A DNA stretch of 40,586 nucleotides from JBDTMT01 sp033764095 (lineage in GTDB: Bacteria; Desulfobacterota; Binatia; HRBIN30; CADEER01), in NCBI GenBank assembly GCA_033764095.1, contig JANRJF010000227.1, forward strand, positions 1 through 40,586. Direction: 5' to 3'. A program made the translations under genes and the position numbers. How positions within the stretch are numbered: position 1 is the stretch's first letter; every line of letters starts with the position of its first letter. This document shows positions 23,388 through 31,474 of the stretch, in pieces. The notes under the pieces are model-generated. The model was not told the DNA's origin. It made no database searches and saw nothing but the letters and a program-made list of their open reading frames with translations.

Positions 23388-23491
23388 ATCAACCACAGAG
23401 TCACAGAGACACCGAGAAGACGCACAACGGCTCAGCTCACTAACCTGAGCTTAGTGATTCTTCTCCGTGCCTCCGTGTCTCTGTGGTGAAT
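23388..23491. repeat. 'CACAGAGGCACAGAG' family palindrome, copy 3, between convergent genes
   Basis: Arms about 23388-23419 and 23457-23491, imperfect reverse complements (for example AACCACAGAGTCACAGAG against TCTCTGTGGTGAAT). The 38-nt loop contains two mutually exclusive small hairpins (GCTCAG/CTGAGC at 23430-23450 and CACTAA/TTAGTG at 23438-23456). It fills the 113-nt gap between the cyclase (+) and sulfatase (-) stops and could serve as a bidirectional terminator. Confidence 0.8.
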
Positions 23492-23497
23492 CCGGTC

Positions 23498-25513
23498 CTA
23501 CTCCTCTTCGTCTTCTTCCGTCGCGTCGGAGTCGTCCGGCCAGGCGGGGCGCAGCACGCGGATGCGCGCGGCCATGTCGGCCATCATCGTCGTGTAGGCG
23601 GAGTCGCCGGCGAGGTTGGCGAGCTCGTACGGGTCGTTGTCGAGATCGTAGAGCTCCTTTTCGAACGTCGAGTTGGGATCGCCGGGCAGCAGCGGCAGCT
23701 CGGTGTACTTCCAGCGCGGTTCGCGGAGCGTCGCCCAGACGTGATCGGCCGGCCAGCCCTCGGTGAGGAAGTCGGTGCGCCAGCTCGGCGCCGTGCCGTC
23801 GAGCAGGCGGACCAGGCTGGTGCCGTCGAAGGCGACGGTCGGGGGCGGATCGCTCGCGCGCCGCGCCAGCTCGACGAAGGTTGGACAGAAGTCGATGTTG
23901 AGCGCGAAGCGCGACTCGTTGCGCGGCAGCGGCGCCAACTTCGGGTAGCGGATGAACATCGGCGCGCGGATGGATTCCTCGTACGGCTTGTTCTTCGCCT
24001 GGGTGCGGTGCTCGCCCCAGTGCCAGCCATTGTCGGCGAAGTAGACCACCAGCGTGTCGTCGGCGATGCCGAGGTCGCGCATGTGCTGCATGATGCCCGT
24101 GATGCCGTAGGTGGTGCTGCCGCCGATCGCCTCGTCGACCGCCTGCAGCATCTCCAGCTGCGCGATGCGGATGGCGTCGAGGTCGGCCTGGCCCTGCGCG
24201 TCGAGCTGGGGCGTGTTCTGCATCCAGGTCGGCTTGTCCGACACGTCCGGCTCGTTGTAGCTCGCCGGTCGCCACGGCGGCAGGCCGGCAAATTTTCCGA
24301 CGTGGCGCGGCGCCGGGACCCACGGCCCATGCGGCGCCTTGAACGACAAATGGAGGAAGAACGGCTGCCCGGCGACCACCGAGTCGGTGATGAACTGCTT
24401 CGCCTTCTCGCGCAGCACGTCGGTCGAGTAGTCCGCCTCGGTGCTGCCGTAGTTCACCCGCACGCCGTTCTCGACCAGCGCGTAGTCGAAGTACGCGACG
24501 TTGCGGAAGGCACCCCACACCGTCCAGCCAGGCGGGATGTACGGCGTCTGGTTGTTCGGCCACAGCTGCTGGTAGCCGTTCATGTACTTGCCGAGGAAGC
24601 CGGTGCGGTAGCCGGCCGCCTGCAGCAGCGTGCCCATCGTCTCTCCCTGCAGCGGCACGAAGTCGTCGGCACCACCGTGCAGGCCGGTGTTCGTATAGAC
24701 TCCGGTGTTGTGAGCGTACTGGCCGCGCAGAATGCTGGAGCGGCTCGGGCAGCACAGCGGCGTACCCATGAACGCGTTGACGAACTCGACGCCGGAGCCG
24801 CCGAGCTCGGCGCGCACGCCGGGCATGATCGGCTGCCCGGGCACCGGCGAGTGGGTGTCGTCGGTGGTGTCCCAGCGCTGGTCGTCGGTGAGGATGAAGA
24901 GGATGTTCGGGCGCAGCGGCTGCGGATCGGGGCCGTTGCGATCGACCCACACCTCCAGCAACTGGCGTAGGCAATCGCGCAGCGCCGTGGTGTTCACCGC
25001 ACCGCCTGGCGGCGGAATCGCCGCGCCGCACTGCGGCCCGACCGACGGCAGGACGATCTGCGTCGCTGTGTCCTGCGCCACGGTGACGGTGCAGTCGTCG
25101 GCCAGCTTGTCGAGATGGCGGATCGCCTTTGCTTCCGCCTCGGCGGCCGGGCGTCCCTTCACGAGATAGCGCAGCTTGGTGCCGACGTAGTGCGACACCG
25201 CCTTGCCGATGCGCTTCTGGCACTTGAGCTGAGCGCGCAACGCGGCGCTGTCGACCTCACCGGCGGGCGGGTTGTTGGCGCCATAGGCGAGCGCGTCGGC
25301 GTCACCCACCAACGTGTCCGCGCATGCCGGCGGCGGCACCTGGTTGCAGGTGCCGGGCCCGGAGCGCAGCACCTTGTAGTCGCAGCGCACCGCCTGCTTG
25401 AGACTTTTCTTCACCAGCGTGGCGTCGCTCGATGCCGAACACGCAGCCTCGGCCGCGTCGACCATCGCGAACGAACCCAGCGCCAGCGCCCACGTGATCA
25501 GTCGCCGTGCCAT
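23498..25513 (-). CDS. Secreted sulfatase with Cys-rich N-terminal domain
   Basis: 671 aa (ATG preceded by GGGGGGAT). Signal peptide to about residue 24. Residues 25-190 are a Lys/Ala-helical, Cys-containing module (C25, C44, C56, C64, C98, C141, C162, C181) not found in ordinary sulfatases. The sulfatase domain starts at PNILFILTDDQRWD (metal Asp210/Asp211). The modification site is LCCPSRSSILRGQ, with Cys254 as the predicted formylglycine (C-x-P-S-R). Other landmarks are GYRTGFLGKYMNGY, FFLHLSFKAPHGPW and VVYFADNGWHWGEH (Asp-Asn ligands). It ends in a very acidic tail (DDSDATEEDEEE). Substrate unknown, probably a sulfate ester on an extracellular polymer. No formylglycine-generating enzyme gene is in the window. 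Confidence 0.93.
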   Translation of the reverse strand: MARRLITWALALGSFAMVDAAEAACSASSDATLVKKSLKQAVRCDYKVLRSGPGTCNQVPPPACADTLVGDADALAYGANNPPAGEVDSAALRAQLKCQKRIGKAVSHYVGTKLRYLVKGRPAAEAEAKAIRHLDKLADDCTVTVAQDTATQIVLPSVGPQCGAAIPPPGGAVNTTALRDCLRQLLEVWVDRNGPDPQPLRPNILFILTDDQRWDTTDDTHSPVPGQPIMPGVRAELGGSGVEFVNAFMGTPLCCPSRSSILRGQYAHNTGVYTNTGLHGGADDFVPLQGETMGTLLQAAGYRTGFLGKYMNGYQQLWPNNQTPYIPPGWTVWGAFRNVAYFDYALVENGVRVNYGSTEADYSTDVLREKAKQFITDSVVAGQPFFLHLSFKAPHGPWVPAPRHVGKFAGLPPWRPASYNEPDVSDKPTWMQNTPQLDAQGQADLDAIRIAQLEMLQAVDEAIGGSTTYGITGIMQHMRDLGIADDTLVVYFADNGWHWGEHRTQAKNKPYEESIRAPMFIRYPKLAPLPRNESRFALNIDFCPTFVELARRASDPPPTVAFDGTSLVRLLDGTAPSWRTDFLTEGWPADHVWATLREPRWKYTELPLLPGDPNSTFEKELYDLDNDPYELANLAGDSAYTTMMADMAARIRVLRPAWPDDSDATEEDEEE

Positions 25514-25609
25514 GCAATCCCCCCGGGGTGCCGGTAATGGCCCAGCCCTACTGCGTCGCGGCAGCGGCGGGCAATCAGAAAGACGGCGCTGCGGAGTGGA
25601 AAATGGCGG

Positions 25610-26395
25610 TCAACCGAGGACCGATTGGCGGACGGGGCGGCGACCGAGCAGCCAGCCGCGGCCGACGCCGATCAGCACCACGCCGATCGCCAGGCAGAGC
25701 ATTCCGAGCAGCATGCCGCGCCGGCTCGGCAACTCCGCCCAGGGCAGCACGCGCAGGCGGTGATAGATGGTCGCGCCGGCGGCGAACAGCACGCCGATTC
25801 CGGCCAGCGCCAGGCCGCTGACGCGGCAGAAGGCGCGCAGGTCCACCACCTCGCGCTCCAACTCGCGGTAGAGTGCGGCGCGCTCGTAGGCGACGCCGAT
25901 CTCGCTGGCGAGGATGTCGAGGAACTCCAGATCGGTGGTCTGCAGATGCTCGGCGGCCGGATTGACGACTTCGAGCACGCCCATGTTGCCGCCGCGCGTG
26001 CGCAGCGGCGAGCAGAGCAGGGCGCGGGTGCGCATCGCCGTCTGCCGATCGACCGCGTCGGTGAAGCGCGGGTCGCGCGCGGTGTCGGGGACCAGCGCGC
26101 TCTGGTCGTTGGCCAGCACCCAGCCAGCCACGCCGCGATCGGCCGGAAAGCGGATCTCGGCCAGGCTGGCGGCGCTGGCCGCGCTGGCTTCGCCCTGGCT
26201 GGCGATCGGAAAGCAGAACTCGTTGCGCGCCCGGTCGAGCAGCAGCAGCGCACACCCCTCGGCGCTGAACAGCTCGCGCGTGCGCTGCGTCGCGTAGCGC
26301 ACCAGCTCGTCGAGGTCGGTGAACGTCGCCAGCGAGCGGCTCAGGTCGGCCAACAGGTGGAGTCGACTGGTCTCGTCGCTCACGCCGCCACCCAC
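25610..26395 (-). CDS. GAF-domain membrane protein without output domain
   Basis: 261 aa, GTG start (a second GTG four codons later is equally possible). The GAF domain covers about residues 15-175: LSRSLATFTDLDELVRYATQ, GCALLLLDRARNEFCFPIASQ, RFPADRGVAGWVLANDQSALVPDTARDPRFT and GVLEVVNPAAE, a typical signal-transduction GAF. A helical linker is followed by two hydrophobic C-terminal segments (LALAGIGVLFAAGATIYH; LLGMLCLAIGVVLIGVG). No kinase, cyclase or GGDEF domain is attached, so it would need a partner. It lies between the sulfatase and the CoxE-like gene, all on the minus strand with 80-100 nt gaps; no operon link is clear. Confidence 0.82.
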   Translation of the reverse strand: MGGGVSDETSRLHLLADLSRSLATFTDLDELVRYATQRTRELFSAEGCALLLLDRARNEFCFPIASQGEASAASAASLAEIRFPADRGVAGWVLANDQSALVPDTARDPRFTDAVDRQTAMRTRALLCSPLRTRGGNMGVLEVVNPAAEHLQTTDLEFLDILASEIGVAYERAALYRELEREVVDLRAFCRVSGLALAGIGVLFAAGATIYHRLRVLPWAELPSRRGMLLGMLCLAIGVVLIGVGRGWLLGRRPVRQSVLG

Positions 26396-26477
26396 GCCGT
26401 CATCCCCGTCGTTCTACGGTTGCCTCGCGCATGCCGTCAACTCACGGCGCGACGGGGCGGCGGCACCGACGGCGCGG

Positions 26478-27593
26478 CTACAGCGCCAGCTTGGCGAGCT
26501 CGCCGAGTGCCGCGGCGAGCTGGCGCGGGGTACCGGCGGCGAGCAGCGCATCGACGTGCGGGGCATAGCTCTGCATGACGCTGTCGCCAGTGTTCCAGCG
26601 CGCCGGCGGCTCGGGGTTGAGCCAGACGACGCGTTTGACCGTGCGCCGCAGGCGCGCCAGCAGGTCGGCGCGCGGCGGGCGGCGATTGTTGCGCGCGTCG
26701 CCGAGCACCAGCAGCACGGTGTTGCGCCGCAGCGTGACGTCGAAACGCTCGCCGAGGCCGCGCAGCACGGCGCCGAAATCGGAGCGGGCGTTGAGGTCGA
26801 ACGGCTCGTGCGGCACCACGTGGCCACCCTCGATCGACACCGGGCAGGGTCGATCGACGTAGGCGAGCAGCGTGACGCGGCGGAAGTAGCGCCGCGCCGG
26901 CGCCAGCAGCGCGAGCAGGAACTCGGCGGCGGTGGCGGTGGAGTACGAGAGATCGACCAGTGCGACCAGGTCGCTCTTGCCGGGCCGCGGCGCGCGCCAG
27001 ACGAGCTCCAGCGGCACGCCGCCGCGCGGCAGGGCGCGGCGAATGGTGCGGCGCAGATCGAGCCGGCCGCGCGTGGCGCGGCGCAGGCGGCGCGCAAAGC
27101 GCGCCCGCAGGCGGCGGCCGAGCTCGGCGACCAGCTCGTCGAGCGCCTCGACCTCCAGCGCGTCCATCTCGCGAAACGGCTTTGCCGCCAGCGCCTTGCG
27201 CTGCCCCAGGCGCGCCGCCTGACGCGGGGTCTCGGAGGGTGCCGGCCGCGGCGGCGGCGATTCGCGCACGCGGCGCCCCTGCGTCCCCTCCTCCGGCTGC
27301 TGGCCACCACCCGCAGCCGCGCCCATGCGGCCAGCCCCCTCACCCTCGCGCGGCTCCGGCCGGCGCTTGGCGCCACTGACCACTGCCACGGCGAAGTAGC
27401 GATCGAACACCGCGTCGAACGCCGCCCGATCGGCGTGGTCCTTGACCAGCGACGCCGCCAGCGCCTCGCGCAGGACGGGCCGCTCGATCCCAGCCGCGCG
27501 CACCGCGTGCACCGCGTCGAGCGTCTCGCTCAGCGTCGTCGCCACCCCCGCCTGGCGCAGCGCGTCGAAGAAGCCGAGCAGCTGGTCCTTCAT
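26478..27593 (-). CDS. VWA-domain protein, CoxE-like
   Basis: 371 aa. Residues 1-75 form a helical N-terminal module (QLLGFFDALRQAGVATTLSETLDAVHA). Residues 76-135 are a Pro/Gly/Arg-rich linker. The C-terminal von Willebrand A domain has a complete MIDAS start, ALVDLSYSTA (D214-x-S216-x-S218), plus the VWA strands TLLAYVDRPC and TVLLVLGDARNNRR (the CoxE-type G-D-A-R-N motif). CoxE-type proteins work with a MoxR-family ATPase, which is encoded immediately upstream (27778-28653), as in coxD-coxE, where the pair helps mature CO dehydrogenase. No coxMSL genes are present, so the client here is unknown. A long palindrome separates the two genes. Confidence 0.88.
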   Translation of the reverse strand: MKDQLLGFFDALRQAGVATTLSETLDAVHAVRAAGIERPVLREALAASLVKDHADRAAFDAVFDRYFAVAVVSGAKRRPEPREGEGAGRMGAAAGGGQQPEEGTQGRRVRESPPPRPAPSETPRQAARLGQRKALAAKPFREMDALEVEALDELVAELGRRLRARFARRLRRATRGRLDLRRTIRRALPRGGVPLELVWRAPRPGKSDLVALVDLSYSTATAAEFLLALLAPARRYFRRVTLLAYVDRPCPVSIEGGHVVPHEPFDLNARSDFGAVLRGLGERFDVTLRRNTVLLVLGDARNNRRPPRADLLARLRRTVKRVVWLNPEPPARWNTGDSVMQSYAPHVDALLAAGTPRQLAAALGELAKLAL

Positions 27594-27624
27594 TGGGACG
27601 GGGTCGTCGTCACGAGCGGGCTGT

Positions 27625-27751
27625 TACACGGATTACACGGATCTCCGTTTCAGGATTCCGCGGATACTGCGATCGAGATGGTCTTCTGTTTCTTCCGATC
27701 CATGTTCTGTTCCGTGAAATCCTGAAACGGAGGTTCGTGTAATCCGTGTAA
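27625..27751. repeat. Palindromic repeat, 'TTACACGGATTACACGGAT' type
   Basis: Arms 27625-27658 and 27718-27751 (34 nt each) are reverse complements apart from about three adjacent-region mismatches, with a 59-nt AT-richer loop. It fills the 184-nt gap between the MoxR stop and the CoxE-like start on the minus strand and is clearly less GC-rich than the flanking genes. Confidence 0.85.
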
Positions 27752-27777
27752 GAAGTCCGCTCGCGACGACACGCAAG

Positions 27778-28653
27778 TCACTTGCTCGCCGCGGCGATCA
27801 GCGTCGACAATCTCCCCTCCGCCTTGCGCAGATCCTCCTCGTGCTTGAGCACCAGGTTGAGTGTCTGGCGCACCGCGCTCGGGTTGAGCTCGCGGATCTG
27901 CAGCGCGCGCAGCGCGCGCGCCCAGTCGAGCGTCTCGGCGATGCTCGGCGCCTTGTGCAGGTCGAGCTTGCGCAGCGCGTGCACGAAGCGGGCAACGTGC
28001 TCCTGCAGGCGCGGCTCGAGGTCGGGCACCTTTAGGGCAACGATCTCGCGTTCCTTCTCGACCCCGGGGAAGTCGAGCCACAGGTAGAGGCAGCGGCGCT
28101 TGAGCGCTTCGGAGAGCTCGCGGGCGCGGTTGGAGGTCAGCACCACCACCGGGCGATGCTGGGCGCGGATGGTGCCGAGCTCTGGGATGGTCACCTGGAA
28201 GTCCGACAACAGCTCGAGCAGGAACGCCTCGAACTCCTCGTCGGCCTTGTCGATCTCGTCGATCAGCAGGACGGCGCGATGCGGCGTGGTGACGGCGCGC
28301 AGCAGCGGGCGCTCGAGCAGGAAGTCGCGCGCGAAGACGTGCTGCGTCACCTCCTCGCCCGACAGTCCCTGGTCGCGGTCTGCCTGAATGCGCAGCAACT
28401 GCTTCTGGTAGTTCCACTCGTAGAGCGCCTTGGCCTCGTCGAGGCCCTCGTAGCACTGCAGGCGGATGAGCTCGGCCGACAGCGTCGCCGCCAGCACCTT
28501 GCCGATCTCGGTCTTGCCGGCTCCGGCCGGGCCCTCGATCAGCAGCGGCTTCTCCAGCGACAGCGCCAGGAAGAGCACCGTCTCGACCGCCTCGGTGGTG
28601 AGATAGCGGGCGCGCGTCAGGCCGTCGCGAATGCGCTCGCGGGTGATGTCCAC
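27778..28653 (-). CDS. MoxR-family AAA+ ATPase
   Basis: 291 aa from GTG 28653 (MDITRERIRDGL); a TTG at 28689 is less likely. AAA+ chaperone-like ATPase of the MoxR/CoxD group. Walker A is GPAGAGKTEIGK, the conserved RLQCYEGLDEAKALYEWNYQKQLL segment of the CoxD-type subgroup follows, Walker B is AVLLIDEIDKAD, sensor 1 is VVLTSNRARELSEALKRRCLYLWLDFP (including the arginine finger region), and a C-terminal helical lid ends the protein. These ATPases remodel or activate metalloenzyme complexes together with a VWA partner, here the CoxE-like protein downstream. The intervening palindrome may modulate co-expression. Confidence 0.92.
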   Translation of the reverse strand: MDITRERIRDGLTRARYLTTEAVETVLFLALSLEKPLLIEGPAGAGKTEIGKVLAATLSAELIRLQCYEGLDEAKALYEWNYQKQLLRIQADRDQGLSGEEVTQHVFARDFLLERPLLRAVTTPHRAVLLIDEIDKADEEFEAFLLELLSDFQVTIPELGTIRAQHRPVVVLTSNRARELSEALKRRCLYLWLDFPGVEKEREIVALKVPDLEPRLQEHVARFVHALRKLDLHKAPSIAETLDWARALRALQIRELNPSAVRQTLNLVLKHEEDLRKAEGRLSTLIAAASK

Positions 28654-28716
28654 GTCCGCCGTTATGCGACCCCCCCGCCGCGCTGGCAAGCGCGGCGCGC
28701 GCCGGCAGCAACCGTC

Positions 28717-31335
28717 CTACTTCGAGCTGCCGAGCGCGCCGGCCGGCAGGGGGCGCGCCGCCAACGCGATCGCCGCCGGGCCGCGTCGATCGTCCTCCCA
28801 TACCGCCCAGACGGTGTGCGTCGCCGCATCGATGGTAAGGTCCGGGCGCGTCTGCTCGCTGGCGTCGTCGCCGCTGTCGTCGAGGCGTTGGTCCGGCGCG
28901 AAGCGCATCCCGTCGTCGGCACTGGCGGCGAAGAAGATGTCATTGTCGCCGTGCCGGTTGTCCTGCCAGGCGACGACCAGGTCGGCACCGGCGGCGGCCA
29001 GCACCGGGAACCACTGATTGGCGTCGCTGCCGCGGTCGAGCCGCTGGCTGGCCGAGAACCGCCGTCCGCCGGCGATGCCGCGCGCGTAGCGGATGTCGGT
29101 GTCGGGATCCTGGCGGCGACGATCGGCCCAGGCGACGTGCAGGTCGCCGCGCGCCCCGACCGCGATGGCCGGGTGATCGTTGAGCCGCTCGGTGACGCCG
29201 TCGTCGACGCGCCGGTTGGTCTCGAAGTGGCGACCGCTACGCGAGCGGGCCGTGTAGATGTCCCACTGATAGTTGCGGAAGTCGGTCCACGCGACGTGGA
29301 CGTACGGCTCGCGCACCGCCAGCGCCGGGGCCCATTTGTGGTCGAGGGTCGCCGCCGATGCGAGCGGCGCACCGCGGTCGACGCGCACGTTGCGCGTCAC
29401 GCTGCGGCCGCGATCGCGGCTGCGGGCGAAATAGATGTGCTCCAGCGGCAGCGCCGCGCCGGCGGAGAGCACGTCGTCGCGCTCATCCACCCAGGCGAGC
29501 AGCGGATTGCCGCCGCCGTCGACGGTGAGCGCGACGTTCCACTTACCGGCGTCGCCGCCGTCGTCGACACGCAGGTCCGCGCCCAGCTTGTTCCCGTCGC
29601 GGTCGAAGCGCGCCAGCATGATGCGCCCGCAGTCGTCGTCGGAGGCGTCGCACCATTCCTGCCAGGCGACGTAGACCAGCCCGGTGTGCGGGGCGACGGC
29701 GAGCGCCGGCCGCAGCTCGACCACGGCGCCGGCGGCGTGGTCGCTGACCCGCTTCACGGCGAAGTGCGCGCCGCGATCGCGGCTGACGGCGAGATAGATG
29801 GCCGCGTTGCCGTGCCGCGCGTCCTGCCACGCGACGTACACGTCGTCGCCGCTGGCGGCGACGCGCGGGTGGCGTTGCTCGCCGCCCGGGTTCGGCGCGA
29901 CGAAGCTGGCGCTGCCGAAAGCGGTCGGCACGGATGGGCCGGGCTGGCGTGCCGCCGGCGGCGTGTCGCCGGGCAGCTCGAGGTCGGCCTGCAGGATCGA
30001 TTCGCGATAGCCGTTCTCGCAGATGCCGGGGCCGTTGGGCGGCTCGCAGGCGACGCCGGACGTCGGCAGCAGGGCGCGGCCGTCGGCGACCAGTGCGGCG
30101 CGGCGCGCGGCCAGGTCGACGCCGCCGGGATCCTCGCTCACCCACGGCGCCACGGCGAGGAGGCCGCGGTCGGGCGGCTGGCCGATCCAGGCAGCGGCCG
30201 GCCGGTTCTCGCGCTTGCTGCGCTTGCCGATCACCGCGCCCTGGCCGTCGAAGGTGACGTCGAACAGGTTGCCGACCAGGCAGGGCGTCAGATTGAAGAG
30301 GAACGACGGGTTGCGCTGCACCTGTGCGAAGCCGCCGGCCTTGAACCCATCCGGCGCCCAGGGATCGGTGACGAAGGCCCATTGATCGAAGGCCTCGGGC
30401 TGGATGACGAGCTGCGGGCGCTTGGCGTCGTAGCGGTCGTTGACGTCGAGCATCCACGCGTCCTTCGAGGTGACGGTGGCGAGGCGGCCGACCGCGGTGT
30501 CGAGCACGTCGAGGTCGCGCACCGCCCCGCCGACCAGGCCGAGCGGGTCGAGCTCCAGCTCGGTCAGGTAGGCCTTGTCGAACGAGCCGCGCAGCACGCC
30601 ACCGGTCTCCTCCGGACTGCGCAGCGTCTGGCCGTTGGCGCTGACCAGCACGGCGCCGTCGGGCGCGAAGACGAAGAGCGTATTGACCGGCCGGCCACCA
30701 ACCGCCTCGTAGGCGTAGTCGCGCTCGGGCTCGTCGGGATCGCGCAACCGTGCGACCAGCTGCGGATCCTCCGCCGCCTCGACGCGCCGCGCCGGCGCGA
30801 CGTTGACGCTGGCGGCGACGTACACGCCGTAGGTGCGGGCGAGATCGCGGAAGGTCTCGTAGACGGCGCGGTACGAGGTGTCGGTGGTGGCGAGGAAGAG
30901 GTTGCCGATGCCGGCGAGGCCCGGATAGCGCGCCGCGTAGTACTGGACTAGGTCGGTGTAGCCGAAGGTCAGCGCCAGGAAGGCGACGGTGGAGCCGCCG
31001 CTCGTCGCGGTGACGCCGCGCGCCGTCTCGCCGCGGCTGCCGATCAGTCCGGCCGCGAGGCCGACGTCTTCCGGGAAGAGAATCAGCGCATCGGCCGGCG
31101 CGTCGGGATCGCGCGGCCGCAGGTGCGCGGCGATGTCGAGTGTATCGGGCTGTACCAGCTCGGCGCGCCGCGGATGCTGGCCGTCGACCAACGCGAACAT
31201 CTTGTCGCGGTAGTTCGCGTAGGTGTCGGCGTAGCGCAGCTCGACGCGCGGGTTGACGACGAACACGCGCACCGGCTTGGCGGCGGCCGGGGTCGCGAGC
31301 GCGAGGAGCAGGAGGACACGCAGGAACAGACGCAT
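28717..31335 (-). CDS. Secreted fusion: nitrilase-fold domain plus BNR-like beta-propeller
   Basis: 872 aa from ATG 31335, which gives a signal peptide (MRLFLRVLLLLALATPAAA). Residues about 20-430 resemble the carbon-nitrogen hydrolase fold: DALILFPEDVG (Glu89), LARTYGVYVAASVNVAP, NTLFVFAPDGAVL, FDKAYLTELE (Lys254) and LATVTSKDAW...QLVIQPEAF, where the usual nucleophile Cys position holds Ser290. From about residue 500 there are seven sialidase/BNR-type repeats with the core V-V-AW-D-R...IY-A-S-D-G--F (VYVAWQDARHGNAAIYLAVS; VHVAWTDFRNYQWDIYTARS; LVVAWQDNRHGDNDIFFAAS), which should form a propeller. Catalytic status is doubtful. The domain match rests on pattern, not alignment. Confidence 0.8.
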   Translation of the reverse strand: MRLFLRVLLLLALATPAAAKPVRVFVVNPRVELRYADTYANYRDKMFALVDGQHPRRAELVQPDTLDIAAHLRPRDPDAPADALILFPEDVGLAAGLIGSRGETARGVTATSGGSTVAFLALTFGYTDLVQYYAARYPGLAGIGNLFLATTDTSYRAVYETFRDLARTYGVYVAASVNVAPARRVEAAEDPQLVARLRDPDEPERDYAYEAVGGRPVNTLFVFAPDGAVLVSANGQTLRSPEETGGVLRGSFDKAYLTELELDPLGLVGGAVRDLDVLDTAVGRLATVTSKDAWMLDVNDRYDAKRPQLVIQPEAFDQWAFVTDPWAPDGFKAGGFAQVQRNPSFLFNLTPCLVGNLFDVTFDGQGAVIGKRSKRENRPAAAWIGQPPDRGLLAVAPWVSEDPGGVDLAARRAALVADGRALLPTSGVACEPPNGPGICENGYRESILQADLELPGDTPPAARQPGPSVPTAFGSASFVAPNPGGEQRHPRVAASGDDVYVAWQDARHGNAAIYLAVSRDRGAHFAVKRVSDHAAGAVVELRPALAVAPHTGLVYVAWQEWCDASDDDCGRIMLARFDRDGNKLGADLRVDDGGDAGKWNVALTVDGGGNPLLAWVDERDDVLSAGAALPLEHIYFARSRDRGRSVTRNVRVDRGAPLASAATLDHKWAPALAVREPYVHVAWTDFRNYQWDIYTARSRSGRHFETNRRVDDGVTERLNDHPAIAVGARGDLHVAWADRRRQDPDTDIRYARGIAGGRRFSASQRLDRGSDANQWFPVLAAAGADLVVAWQDNRHGDNDIFFAASADDGMRFAPDQRLDDSGDDASEQTRPDLTIDAATHTVWAVWEDDRRGPAAIALAARPLPAGALGSSK

Positions 31336-31385
31336 GCGGAAGATGTACCGGCAGAGGCGTTGGTTTGGCCACCGCCCTCCGGTGG

Positions 31386-31465
31386 AGGGGCGCGCCTTGC
31401 GGCGCGCCAACGATTGCATACAGATCCCCGGTCGCAGCCACGGGCGCGCGCCGAGGCGCGCCCCT
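31386..31465. repeat. GC-rich palindromic repeat, 'AGGGGCGCGCC' type
   Basis: Arms 31386-31408 and 31443-31465 are near-perfect reverse complements, and each arm contains its own GCGCGCC/GGCGCGC hairpin. It lies in the 139-nt gap between the small exported gene and the nitrilase/propeller gene, both minus-strand. No gene is seen in the gap. Confidence 0.7.
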
Positions 31466-31474
31466 ACGCCGGAA

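Noticed and set aside
26478..28653. Part of a carbon-monoxide dehydrogenase operon
   Set aside because: Only the MoxR/CoxE-type helper pair is present; no coxL, coxM, coxS or molybdenum-cofactor genes are in the window.
1131..31465. Repeats as a CRISPR array
   Set aside because: The repeats are isolated inverted pairs scattered in separate gaps, not regularly spaced direct repeats, and no cas gene is present.
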